From Streptomyces sp. NBC_01198 (lineage in GTDB: Bacteria > Actinomycetota > Actinomycetes > Streptomycetales > Streptomycetaceae), in assembly GCF_036010485.1 (NCBI RefSeq), contig NZ_CP108568.1, forward strand, positions 6,432,001-6,496,000: a stretch of DNA of 64,000 nt, in the 5' to 3' direction. This document shows, in pieces, positions 42,301 to 50,608 of the stretch. A program made the position numbers and the translations under genes. Numbering within the stretch: the stretch's first letter is position 1; each line of letters starts with the position of its first letter. The notes below the pieces were generated by a model. The model had not been told where the DNA came from and did not search any database. It saw nothing but the letters and a program-made list of their open reading frames with translations.

Positions 42301-43269
42301 ATGAGCAATCTCGATGTGAAGCCCGCGGCCGCGGTCTGCGGCGGCCGCCAGGACGTGTCCGCCGCACCGGTCCGCGAACTGCTCACCGCCCGGACCGTCC
42401 AGCTCGGCGAGAGCACCCAGGTGCGGCGGCTGCTCCCCAACCTCGGCCGCCGGATGGTCGGCGCCTGGTGCTTCGTCGACCACTACGGCCCCGACGACAT
42501 CGCCGACGAGCCCGGCATGCAGGTCCCGCCGCACCCGCACACCGGCCTGCAGACGGTGAGCTGGCTGCACGAGGGCGAGGTGCTGCACCGCGACAGCCTC
42601 GGCAGCAAGCAGACGGTGCGCCCGCGCGAGCTCGGCCTGATGACCTCCGGACGCGGCATCTCCCACTCCGAGGAGTCGCCCCGCGCCCACGCCCGCTACC
42701 TGCACGGCGCCCAGCTGTGGGTCGCCCTCCCCGAGTCCCACCGCCACACCGGACCCGGCTTCGAACACCACGCGGAGCTCCCCGAGATCACCGGCGGCGG
42801 CGGACTCCACGCCCGGGTGATCCTCGGCGCCCTGGACGGCGCGATGTCCCCGGGCACCGCCCACACCCCCATCGTCGGCGCCGACCTCACCCTCGCCGCC
42901 GGCACCCACGCCCGCCTGCCACTGGACCCCGACTTCGAATACGCCGTGCTCTCGATGTCCGGCGAAGCCGAGGCCGACGGCGTCCGCCTCTCCCCGGGCT
43001 CGATGCTCTACCTCGGCTGCGGCCGCCCCGACCTCCCGCTGCACGCCGACGTCGACAGCTCCCTGATGCTCCTGGGCGGCGAGCCCTTCGCCGAACGCAT
43101 CGTGATGTGGTGGAACTTCGTCGGCCGGTCAGGTGAGGACATCGCGGAGGCCCGCGACGCCTGGGGCGCCGGCGACCGCTTCGGCGAGGTCCACGGCTAC
43201 GCCGGCCCCCGCCTCCCGGCCCCGGACCTCCCCCCGACCCCGCTGAAGCCGCGCGGGCGGGAGCGCTGA
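42301..43269 (+). CDS. Pirin-family protein
   Basis: A 322-aa bicupin of the pirin family. The metal site residues His78 and His80 (PPHPHTGLQTVSWLHEGE) and His122/Glu124 (GRGISHSEE) are all present. The C-terminal cupin contains SGEAEADGVRLSPGSMLYLG and GEPFAERIVMWWNFVGRS. Family members include quercetin-degrading dioxygenases and redox-sensing regulators. ATG 42301 begins 54 nt after the AtuA-like gene, probably one transcript. Confidence 0.92.
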   Translation: MSNLDVKPAAAVCGGRQDVSAAPVRELLTARTVQLGESTQVRRLLPNLGRRMVGAWCFVDHYGPDDIADEPGMQVPPHPHTGLQTVSWLHEGEVLHRDSLGSKQTVRPRELGLMTSGRGISHSEESPRAHARYLHGAQLWVALPESHRHTGPGFEHHAELPEITGGGGLHARVILGALDGAMSPGTAHTPIVGADLTLAAGTHARLPLDPDFEYAVLSMSGEAEADGVRLSPGSMLYLGCGRPDLPLHADVDSSLMLLGGEPFAERIVMWWNFVGRSGEDIAEARDAWGAGDRFGEVHGYAGPRLPAPDLPPTPLKPRGRER

Positions 43270-43412
43270 CCTGGCCTCTGCGATGCGCGACCGAGCTGTC
43301 GCCGACGTTCACCGCAGGGGCCGCGGCTGCCGGGGTCGGCCCCAGGAGCGGCGTTCCTGGCGGCCGGCCAAGTCCTTGTGCGAGCCGCTTCCGATCTGTC
43401 TCATCACCGGAC

Positions 43413-43433
43413 TTGACCTGGAGCGCGCTCCAG
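43413..43433. promoter_or_regulatory. MerR-type operator and -35 box upstream of the aldo/keto reductase
   Basis: TTGACC (43413-43418) runs into the perfect 16-bp palindrome CTGGAGCGCGCTCCAG (43418-43433), which ends 17 bp before the ATG at 43451. A palindrome placed just after the -35 box is the standard site of MerR-family activators, and a MerR gene lies downstream in the same unit. Confidence 0.75.
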
Positions 43434-43450
43434 ATCCGAGGATGGCGGGC

Positions 43451-44395
43451 ATGGACAACACCATCAGCGACTCCCCGTTCATCCTCGGCACGATGGACTT
43501 CGGCACCCGCGTCGGCACGGACGAAGCTTTCGCGCTTCTCGATTCCTTCGTCGCCGGAGGAGGTGTCTGGCTCGACACCGCGAACTGCTACTCATTCTGG
43601 GCCGATTCGAGCGGCGTCGGAGGCGCCAGCGAGCGCGTCATCGGCGCGTGGCTCCGCGCCCGTCCCGGCGCGCGCGACGTGGTGCGGATCGCCACGAAGG
43701 TCCGGCAGAATCCGCTCGTCCCACACACCTGGCCGCAGAGCGCCGAAGGACTCTCCGCCCGCGCTGTGCGAACCGGCGTTGAGGAGAGCCTGAGGCGCCT
43801 CGGCGTCGATCACGTCGATCTTCTCTGGGCCCACGCCGAGGACCGCACCGTGCCGATGGCGGAGACGGTCGGTGCCTTCGGCGAGCTGGTCGCGAAGGGG
43901 ACGGCTCTGCGCGTCGGGGCGGCCAACCACACTGCCTGGCGCGTCGAGCGCGCCCGGTCGCTCGCCCGGGAACAGGGCGTGGAACCGTGGACGGCCCTGC
44001 AACTGCGCCACTCCCTCGTCCAGCCGCGCCCGCTCACCCGCCTCACGGAAGCCGGCCATCGCCTGCTCGCTGACGAGGACCTGGACCTCGCGCAGTCGGA
44101 GGGGCTGACCGTGTGGTCATACAGCTCGCTGATGTGGGGCTCCTACGTGCGCACAGACAAGCCGCTTCCCCGGACTTACGATCATCCTGGCACCGCCGGG
44201 GTGCTCGCGGTCCTGGACGACGTGGCCGGCGAGCTGTCGGCTACGAAGAACCAGGTCGTCCTCGCATGGCTGATGCGGCAGGGAATCGACCCCATCGTCG
44301 GCGCGAGCCGGGTGGAGCAGATCGAGGAGGCACTCGCCGCACGCCGTGTGCGGCTGGACGACGAGCACCTGGCGCGCTTCGCCGAAGCACGCTAG
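43451..44395 (+). CDS. Aldo/keto reductase
   Basis: A 314-aa AKR-superfamily NADPH-dependent carbonyl reductase. The catalytic tetrad is Asp42, Tyr47, Lys83 and His128 (DTANCY, ATKVRQ, LWAHAED). ATG 43451 with GAGG upstream was preferred over an ATG three codons earlier. It is followed after 23 nt by a MerR gene and preceded by a MerR-type operator, so the regulator very likely controls this reductase. The inducer and substrate are unknown. Confidence 0.9.
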   Translation: MDNTISDSPFILGTMDFGTRVGTDEAFALLDSFVAGGGVWLDTANCYSFWADSSGVGGASERVIGAWLRARPGARDVVRIATKVRQNPLVPHTWPQSAEGLSARAVRTGVEESLRRLGVDHVDLLWAHAEDRTVPMAETVGAFGELVAKGTALRVGAANHTAWRVERARSLAREQGVEPWTALQLRHSLVQPRPLTRLTEAGHRLLADEDLDLAQSEGLTVWSYSSLMWGSYVRTDKPLPRTYDHPGTAGVLAVLDDVAGELSATKNQVVLAWLMRQGIDPIVGASRVEQIEEALAARRVRLDDEHLARFAEAR

Positions 44396-44418
44396 CAGCG
44401 GTCAGGAAAGGAACCCCC

Positions 44419-44769
44419 GTGACCACCCGCCTCACTCCGGCAGTAGCAGCCGACCGTACGGGCGTCTCCCTCGACACGCTGCGCTACTACGAGCGCGAAG
44501 GCCTGATCGGCCCGATCCAGCGCTCGTCCGGCGGACGCAGGGAGTACACCGAGGAGGACGTCTTCTGGATCGGTCTGGTCACGTGCTTTCGTGAGGCCGG
44601 CCTCGGCATCGCGGACCTGCGTGATTTCGTTGCCATCCTGCGCGCCGACCATTCCGCGCAGGATCGGGTCGCCTTCCTCCGCGAGCGCCGAGCCGCCCTG
44701 GAGCAACGCGTCGCGGCGCTGTCCCGGGCCATGGCGGTCCTCGACGATAAGATCACCTACTACAGCTGA
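44419..44769 (+). CDS. MerR-family transcriptional regulator
   Basis: A 116-aa MerR protein. The HTH and wing are at about residues 6-50 (AVAADRTGVSLDTLRYYEREGLIGPIQRSSGGRREYTEEDV), the dimerisation coiled coil at about 80-112. There is no cysteine-rich metal-binding tail, so it belongs to the small-molecule or redox type rather than the metal type. GTG 44419 follows AAAGGA. Co-transcribed with the aldo/keto reductase and likely autoregulated through the palindrome at 43418. Confidence 0.92.
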   Translation: MTTRLTPAVAADRTGVSLDTLRYYEREGLIGPIQRSSGGRREYTEEDVFWIGLVTCFREAGLGIADLRDFVAILRADHSAQDRVAFLRERRAALEQRVAALSRAMAVLDDKITYYS

Positions 44770-44947
44770 GCGCACCGGCCCGCCCCGCACCCAGCAGGCC
44801 CGTCCCACTGCACACCGCCCAGCACCCCGGCCCCCACCACGCCCTGACCCGGTCGCGTGACCACGCTGAGCAACCAAGCCCAAGCGATAGAGCACTTTCC
44901 GTGTTTCTGGTCAACTCTCGGACAGCCCACATCGGAAGGTGCGGGGT

Positions 44948-45391
44948 TCAGGAAACGCCCTTGCGCAACGACGCGATGAGGTGGTCAAGGTCCCCTCGTG
45001 CCGTGTATCTACGGATCGGGTCGATGTAGTCGCGTGACTCGATGATCTGACCGTCCCGCACACGCATGACGAAGACACAGGGCACCTTGGCCGTGGAGTC
45101 GTCCGGCAACGTGAACTCGTAAGCGAACTCGGCGACGATCACCTCAGGATCGGCGGTCTCGTGGACGACGACATCGACGACACTCCTCTTCGGCAAGGAC
45201 TCCCGGGCTTCCGGAGGCACCGTGAAGTGCTCCCGGAGCGCACGCCGACTCGTCAACGGTTCGGACTCCGGCGTCGCCATCGGATGCCGGACATCGGTGA
45301 CCTCGCCATACAGGTTGGGCAACTCGCTTGATTTCCCGGCGGCGACACCATGAACAAGCCGGAGAAACACCTCGCGCGGACTCAGACTCAC
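44948..45391 (-). CDS. SnoaL-like/NTF2-fold protein
   Basis: A 147-aa protein of the NTF2/SnoaL-like fold: YGEVTDVRHPMATPESEPLTSRRALREHFTVP, VHETADPEVIVAEFAYEFTL, and the C-terminal FVMRVRDGQIIESRDYIDPIRRY. Members are ketosteroid-isomerase-like enzymes or binding proteins. GTG 45391 with a G-rich ribosome binding site was chosen; a TTG four codons upstream is possible. Codon use is a little less GC-rich than its left-hand neighbours. Confidence 0.8.
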   Translation of the reverse strand: MSLSPREVFLRLVHGVAAGKSSELPNLYGEVTDVRHPMATPESEPLTSRRALREHFTVPPEARESLPKRSVVDVVVHETADPEVIVAEFAYEFTLPDDSTAKVPCVFVMRVRDGQIIESRDYIDPIRRYTARGDLDHLIASLRKGVS

Positions 45392-45403
45392 AAGACCCCC
45401 CAA

Positions 45404-45869
45404 GTAATAGGCACAGACAGCTAACGATCATTATCGCCTGATGCGGGCCCGTGCCGCGTACTGTCTCGACGAACAGCACCCCACCCGTCCGACCCCACCC
45501 GTGGCACTGAACGCCGACATGCGGTTTCACCTGAGGAGTGCTCCTGCGACACCAACGGCCAGGACCCTCCACAGATCTCATCGTTGCAGATCAGGAGCAC
45601 TAGTCGCGTCTCTGAGCAAGCGGCAGACCGACCGCTCGTGAAAGCCCGCCGGCGGGAGCGTCGTGCGGTTTGCGGCGGGGCTTCGTTCCTTTCCTGTTGG
45701 TGGACCTGTAGGCGTACGCCGCACCGGTGGCCAGGACACGTCCGGCACATCCCGGTCGGGGAGAGGCCGTCGTGGCGGGCCGCCGGAGTCTGGCTGAGCC
45801 GGCGGCCCGCCTGCCTCGCCTCGCGATCCCGCGGGCGTCAGCGGCACCTGGCCGCCTGGAGGGGTGGCG
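45404..45869. other. 466-bp gap with no recognisable gene
   Basis: All six frames were read. Open frames exist but none gives a recognisable family or a start with a good ribosome binding site. The part near 45420-45440 is AT-richer and probably holds the promoter of the NTF2-like gene. Confidence 0.5.
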
Positions 45870-46386
45870 TCAGGCGACCAGCCAGGTGACGCCGTGGGGG
45901 GTCAGGGTGTCCAAGAAGCCAGTGGGGTCGTACGCCTGGGACGGGGCCAGGACGCCTGCTGGAGCGGACCCGGCGGCGAGGCGTACCGCCCCCTCGACGG
46001 CGATCACCGCAGTCAGGCCGTAGACGTCGGGGCCGCCCACCCATCCCCGGACGTTCGTCCCGAGGACTTCCGCTGCCATCAGCCAGCGGCTCGCGCGGCG
46101 AGCCGATTCCGGGAGGACCTCCGGTACCCGGCCGCTTCCGTGAACTGTGGGCGGCGGCCTGACCCGTGCAGGGCCCCGCATTCGAGCATCGCCCCGGCCT
46201 GGAAGTGACGAACCCGCGCCGCCGCCGGATACGCGGCACAGGCCCGACCCAGCGCCGGCGAGCAGAACAGCGCACGATCGAAGGACCCGACCGGACGCGG
46301 CGGCGGCACCCTGCGGTGGGCCCGGCCGTCGAAGGCGAGGTCATGCCTGGAGCAGAGAAGGTCCCGGAACTCTGCAACCACCGCAT
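45870..46386 (-). pseudogene. Remnant of a saccharopine-dehydrogenase-like (NAD(P)-binding) protein
   Basis: The minus-strand frame ending at 45870 reads WVGGPDVYGLTAVIAVEGA followed by APAGVLAPSQAYDPTGFLDTL and a normal stop. This is the usual C-terminus of saccharopine dehydrogenase/trans-acting enoyl reductase-like proteins (about 45870-46080). Upstream the similarity is lost and jumps frame near 46080-46180. No N-terminal Rossmann motif is found. It is interpreted as a truncated, frameshifted remnant. Only the C-terminal piece is confidently assigned; the right-hand limit is approximate. Confidence 0.5.
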
Positions 46387-46405
46387 CCTGGTGCCAGTCA
46401 GAGCA

Positions 46406-46948
46406 CTACTCGGCGAACCGGTCGATCACGGCCGCGCAGAACGCGGGCAGGTCGGCTGGGGAGCGGCTGGAGGTGAGCCAGCCGTCGGTGACGACCTCCT
46501 CGTCGACCACATCGGCGCCGGCGTTGCGCAGGTCGGTGCGGATGCTGGGGAACGAGGTGAGGCGGCGGCCGTCGACGACACCGGCTTCGGCCAGCGTCTC
46601 CGGTCCGTGGCAGATGGTCGCGACCGGCTTGCCGGTCCCGGCGAACGCCTTGACGAAGCCGACCGCGTCCTCGCTCATGCGCAACTGGTCGGGATTCATC
46701 GTGCCGCCGGGCAGGAGCAGCGCGTCGTAGTCGTCGGGGGAGGCGTCGGCGACGAGCTTGTCGACCGAGAACGTCCCCGCAGGGTCGAGGTCCATCTGGC
46801 GGGCCTGGATGTCGCCGGTGTGCAGGGAGAGAAGTTCGGTCTGCGCCCCCGCTCCGAGCAGTGCGCCGCGGGGCTCCTCCAGTTCCACCCGCTCGACGCC
46901 GTCTGTGGCCAGGATCGCTACCTTCCGGCCCTGGAGTGTCTGTGGCAT
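46406..46948 (-). CDS. DJ-1/PfpI-family protein (type 1 glutamine amidotransferase fold)
   Basis: A 180-aa PfpI/YhbO-type protein with nucleophile Cys113 and His114 in ATICHGPETLAEAG and the strand-loop ALLLPGGTMNPDQLR. The most common sequence at the elbow is CHGPW; here it is CHGPE. Relatives act as stress-related deglycases or chaperones. ATG 46948 follows GGAG-like sequence. It is flanked by a pseudogene and a decayed region, so it looks like a survivor in an eroded segment. Confidence 0.88.
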   Translation of the reverse strand: MPQTLQGRKVAILATDGVERVELEEPRGALLGAGAQTELLSLHTGDIQARQMDLDPAGTFSVDKLVADASPDDYDALLLPGGTMNPDQLRMSEDAVGFVKAFAGTGKPVATICHGPETLAEAGVVDGRRLTSFPSIRTDLRNAGADVVDEEVVTDGWLTSSRSPADLPAFCAAVIDRFAE

Positions 46949-47390
46949 GGTCAGGGCTCCTTCATGATCGTCTGGGCACCCAGGTCCCCGAGCCCCCGAG
47001 TGCAACCCCCTCATTCCAGGGTCGCATCTTGCGGCGCCCGGTCCAAATACCTCGTGCCGGGGCAAAAGCCCTCCGTGATGCCTGCCCGTCCGCGCCGAGA
47101 GGGCGGGCCAGCGCGATGCGCTCGTGCGGACCGCCCCGCTCCCCGGCGAAGCCGAACTCTGGTGCCGCATCAGGGTCGCCGGGGCGCTGACGCACGGTTC
47201 GCAGTTCGCAGGTCCGCGACGGCCGCCACCCATGTCGCCCAGGAGGAGACCACCGTCCTGGCCCCCGCCCCCCTCCACCACTGACCCGACCGCCCACGAC
47301 GCGGGCCCCGCCATTCCCACGGTGGGGCCGCGTCGCCGAGCGTCGCGGGTACCTCCCGATCGGGGACGTCGAGAGTGGCCTGCGGCTCCA
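46949..47390. other. Non-coding or decayed segment between the PfpI gene and the alpha-galactosidase remnant
   Basis: No convincing coding sequence in either direction. Several open frames have low-complexity Arg/Pro-rich translations typical of shadow frames. It probably contains the promoter of the PfpI gene at its left end. Confidence 0.45.
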
Positions 47391-47421
47391 ATTATTAGTT
47401 TATTAGTAATAATCCTTGACA
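47391..47421 (+). promoter_or_regulatory. AT-rich operator overlapping a TTGACA promoter element
   Basis: ATTATTA (47391-47397) and TAATAAT (47407-47413) form a 7-bp dyad with a 9-nt spacer. Within it TTATTA-G-TAATAA (47400-47412) is a second perfect dyad. TTGACA follows at 47416-47421, with a weak -10 candidate at about 47439. The AT-rich island is very unlike its surroundings and looks like a sugar-responsive operator (ROK or LacI type) upstream of a carbohydrate operon. Confidence 0.6.
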
Positions 47422-47510
47422 CCTTCCGGCGCCGCCCGCACAGTTCTCGTCGTGGCGTACATCCCTGGCCCTCACTGGAACACCTCCTACGCGCCGGGCG
47501 CTCCGGCCCC

Positions 47511-47840
47511 CGTGACGCCCAGGGGCGGCTGACCGCCAACCCCGAGCGCTTCCCGTCAGGCATCCCCGCGTTGGTGATCAAGGTCGACGATCTGTGCGGG
47601 ACAGCCGAGAAGCTCGGACCCGGGCCCGCCTTCGAGGAGTTCAGCGACGCGGTGGCCAAGTCCGGCCGCGCCGTGCGGCTGCGACCGCGCGGCCTGGACC
47701 GGGATGCCCGCTACCGGGACACCGCGAGCGGCGCCGAGTACAGCGGCGCGCACCTGCCGTTACTACGGACTGCTGCCGGCGAGGACCGCCGACCAGGATG
47801 CCGAGCTGGTCATCCTGGTCCGTCAACGAACCCACCGGGC
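47511..47840 (+). pseudogene. Alpha-galactosidase (GH27/36-type) remnant
   Basis: The plus strand carries consecutive pieces of an alpha-galactosidase with the intervening parts missing. RDAQGRLTANPERFPSGI (from 47511) is the block before the first catalytic strands. IKVDDLCG and FEEFSDAVAKSGR match the catalytic-strand block. GLDRDARYRDTASGAEYSGAHL is the C-terminal beta-domain. After one extra nucleotide near 47757 the next frame continues as YYGLLPARTADQDAELVIL. Large internal deletions plus this frameshift show it is dead. It precedes a galactose/galactonate operon, so it probably once fed it. Confidence 0.6.
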
Positions 47841-47917
47841 ACGGCAGCCCCCGATCCCGCCCGCAGCCGTCACCGGAGTCGCCGACCAGCCCGAACGCAG
47901 AGGAGCCGACCCGTCCT

Positions 47918-48679
47918 ATGAACGTCACCGCAGCCCGATTCGCCGGACAGGTGGCCGTCGTCACCGGCGCGGCCGCCGGCATCGGCGCCGCCACCGCCCG
48001 CCGCCTCGCGGGCGAGGGCGCAAGCGTGGTCCTCGCGGACATCGCCGCGGACGCGGGGCGGGAAGTCGCCGCCGGCATCCGTGAGCGCGGCGGGGCCGCG
48101 GAGTTCGTGACGGCGGACGTCTCCTCGCCGGGGGACTGGGACCGGCTCGTCGCCGCCGCGCACACCTTCGGACCGGTGGACGTCCTGGTCAGCAACGCCT
48201 TCACCGTCGACGTCGCCCCCGCCCACGAGACGAGCCTGGCCTCCTGGGAACGGCAGCTGGCGGTCAACCTCACGGGCGGCTTCCTCGGGGTCAGAGCGCT
48301 GCTTGCCGACCTGCGCGAGCGCCACGGCGCCATCGTGCTGATCTCCTCCGTGCACGCCCACAAGGGCATTCCCGGCCACCCCGCCTATGCCGCCGCCAAG
48401 GGCGCCCTGCTCTCGCTGTCCGGTCAGCTGGCCGTGGAGTACGGCCCCGAGGTACGCGTCAACGCCGTGCTCCCGGGCCCTATCCTCACCGCCGCCTGGG
48501 ACCGCGTTTCCCAGGAGGACCGGGACAAGAGCGTCACCGAGACGGCCGCCGGCCGCTTCGGCAGCCCCGAGGAGGCGGCTGCCGCGATCGCCTTCCTGGC
48601 CTCGCCCGAAGCGTCCTACATCACCGGATCGAGCTTGCTGGTGGACGGCGGCTGGAGCGTCGTCAAGGGCTCCGCCTGA
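47918..48679 (+). CDS. SDR, probable D-galactose 1-dehydrogenase
   Basis: A 253-aa classical SDR with cofactor motif VTGAAAGIGAAT (15-26), the catalytic Tyr157 and Lys161 in YAAAK, and C-terminal YITGSSLLVDGGWS. It is the first gene of an operon encoding galactonate dehydratase, KDPGal aldolase and a PfkB kinase. Oxidation of galactose to galactonolactone is therefore the most sensible assignment, but this is inferred from context. The ATG at 47918 has AGGAG about 12 nt upstream, a long spacing. Confidence 0.75.
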   Translation: MNVTAARFAGQVAVVTGAAAGIGAATARRLAGEGASVVLADIAADAGREVAAGIRERGGAAEFVTADVSSPGDWDRLVAAAHTFGPVDVLVSNAFTVDVAPAHETSLASWERQLAVNLTGGFLGVRALLADLRERHGAIVLISSVHAHKGIPGHPAYAAAKGALLSLSGQLAVEYGPEVRVNAVLPGPILTAAWDRVSQEDRDKSVTETAAGRFGSPEEAAAAIAFLASPEASYITGSSLLVDGGWSVVKGSA

Positions 48680-48731
48680 CCACGACCCGCCCGTCCGACA
48701 TGCCACCCGAGCTGGAGAGAGGCACTACAAC

Positions 48732-49466
48732 ATGACCCCGTACGCGCGCCGCGGAGTGCACGGCCAGACCGTGGAGACCCTCGCGCGCCGGGTGCTCAGC
48801 GGTGAGATCCCCGAGGGGTCGACACTCGATCTCGTGGCGTTGCAGGGCGAGTTGGACCTCAGCCTGACCGCCCTTCGCGAATCCCTGAAGGTCCTCGCGG
48901 CCAAGGGCATGGTCGACGCGCGGCAGAGGCGCGGCACCTTCGTACGCGCCCGGGCCGACTGGAACCTGCTCGACGCGGACGTGCTGCGCTGGCAGTTCGC
49001 CGGCGGTACCGGGGCCGGCTCCGACCTGTCGCTGCTGCGCAACCTCGGCGAAGTCCGCGGCATCGTCGAACCCGCCGCCGTCCGGCTCGCCGCCGTACGC
49101 CGCACCGACGACGACCTGACCGCCCTCGACGAAGCACTCACCGCGATGGCCCGCCAGGACGGCGGTCCTGCCCACGCCGTCGAGGCCGACCTGGCCTTCC
49201 ACCGCGCCCTGCTCGCCGCCACCCACAACGAACTGCTCGAACGCATGGAGATGGTCATCGAATCGGGACTCGCCCACCGCGACGAGATCGTCCACAGTTC
49301 ACCGCACGGCGAGGACCCGGTGCCCAGCCACCGTGCCGTCCTCGAAGCGGTGCGCGACCGGGACCCGGACGCAGCGGAGGCCGCCATGAGAGCCCTGCTC
49401 GACCAGGCGGTACGCGATCTGGACCTCGTGCACGGCACCGGCTCCGGGGTGGAGGACGACCGGTGA
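48732..49466 (+). CDS. GntR/FadR-family regulator (DgoR-like)
   Basis: A 244-aa regulator. The winged helix is at about residues 8-75 (RRVLSGEIPEGSTLDLVALQGELDLSLTALRESLKVLAAKGMVDARQRRGTFV). DWNLLDADVLRWQF then leads into an FCD ligand domain (about 95-230, with EADLAFHRALLAATHNELLERM). E. coli DgoR is of this type and senses galactonate. ATG 48732. The stop overlaps the galactonate dehydratase start, so regulator and enzyme are translated together. It is a likely repressor of its own operon. Confidence 0.88.
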   Translation: MTPYARRGVHGQTVETLARRVLSGEIPEGSTLDLVALQGELDLSLTALRESLKVLAAKGMVDARQRRGTFVRARADWNLLDADVLRWQFAGGTGAGSDLSLLRNLGEVRGIVEPAAVRLAAVRRTDDDLTALDEALTAMARQDGGPAHAVEADLAFHRALLAATHNELLERMEMVIESGLAHRDEIVHSSPHGEDPVPSHRAVLEAVRDRDPDAAEAAMRALLDQAVRDLDLVHGTGSGVEDDR

Positions 49467-50608
49467 AGATCTCTCGGGTCGAGACCTTCCTCGTGGCGCC
49501 CCGCTGGCTGTTCTGCCGGGTCGAGACCGACGAGGGACTGGTCGGCTGGGGCGAGCCTGTGGTGGAGGGCCGCGCCGAAGTGGTGCGCGCCGCCGTCGAC
49601 GTCCTGGCAGAACAGCTGATCGGCCAGGACCCGTTGCGCATCCAGGACCACTGGCAGGTGCTCACCAAGGGAGGCTTCTACCGCGGTGGCCCGGTGCTCT
49701 CCAGCGCCGTCGCCGGACTCGACCAAGCGCTGTGGGACATCGCGGGTAAGGCCTACGGCGCCCCCGTGCACGCGCTTCTCGGCGGGGCGGTACGCGATAC
49801 GGTTCGCGTCTACGCCTGGGTCGGGGGCGACGAACCGGCCCGGCTCACCGATGAGATCAACGCCCAGATCGACGCCGGCTTCAGCGCGGTCAAGATGAAC
49901 GCCGCGGGCCGCACCGACCCCCTCACCACCCCGGCGGGCACCGCCGCCGTCGTGGAGCGGGTGGCCGCCGCCCGCGAGGCGCTCGGCCCGCACCGCGATG
50001 TCGCCGTCGACTTCCACGGCCGCTTCACCCCGGCCGGCGCCCGGCGGGTCCTGCACGAAATCGGCCCGCTCCACCCGCTGTTCGTCGAGGAGCCGCTGCT
50101 GCCGGAACACGGCCACCTCACCGCGTCCCTGGTCGCGTCCACACCCGTCCCGCTCGCCACCGGCGAACGGCTCTACAGCCGGGCCGAGTTCCTCCCCGTG
50201 CTCAGCGCCGGCATGGCCATCGCCCAGCCCGACCTCTCGCACGCCGGCGGCATCACCGAGGTGACCCGGATCGCCGCCCTCGCTGAGACCTTCGGCGCGC
50301 AGCTGGCGCCGCACTGCCCGCTCGGCCCCATCTCCCTCGCTGCCAGCCTCCAAGTCGCCTTCTGCACACCGAACTTCCTCATCCAGGAGCAGAGCCTTGG
50401 CATCCACTACAACAAGGACGCCGACCTGCTGTCCTACCTTCTCGACACCGAGCCCTTCCGTTTCACCGAGGGCCACGCCCGGCGCACCACCCTGCCCGGC
50501 CTGGGCGTCACCGTCGACGAGAGCGCGGTCCGTGCCGCCGACCGCGCCGGGCACGCATGGCGCAACCCCGTATGGCGCCACGCCGACGGGTCCTTCGCCG
50601 AATGGTGA
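49463..50608 (+). CDS. dgoD: D-galactonate dehydratase
   Basis: A 381-aa enolase-superfamily dehydratase producing 2-keto-3-deoxy-galactonate. Features are LDQALWDIAGKAYGAPVHALLGG, the catalytic-lysine strand FSAVKMNAAGRTDPL (Lys144), the metal-site strands VAVDFHGR and VEEPLLPEH, and LAPHCPLGPISLAASLQV with the conserved His. The close match to dgoD-type sequence (KMNA, CPLGPI) separates it from glucarate dehydratase. The GTG is coupled by GTGA to the GntR gene; its stop overlaps the next gene. Confidence 0.93.
   Translation: MKISRVETFLVAPRWLFCRVETDEGLVGWGEPVVEGRAEVVRAAVDVLAEQLIGQDPLRIQDHWQVLTKGGFYRGGPVLSSAVAGLDQALWDIAGKAYGAPVHALLGGAVRDTVRVYAWVGGDEPARLTDEINAQIDAGFSAVKMNAAGRTDPLTTPAGTAAVVERVAAAREALGPHRDVAVDFHGRFTPAGARRVLHEIGPLHPLFVEEPLLPEHGHLTASLVASTPVPLATGERLYSRAEFLPVLSAGMAIAQPDLSHAGGITEVTRIAALAETFGAQLAPHCPLGPISLAASLQVAFCTPNFLIQEQSLGIHYNKDADLLSYLLDTEPFRFTEGHARRTTLPGLGVTVDESAVRAADRAGHAWRNPVWRHADGSFAEW

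Noticed and set aside
45578-45889. Open frames on both strands in the 45.4-45.9 kb gap
   Set aside because: Low-complexity Arg/Pro translations, no start signals and no family resemblance.
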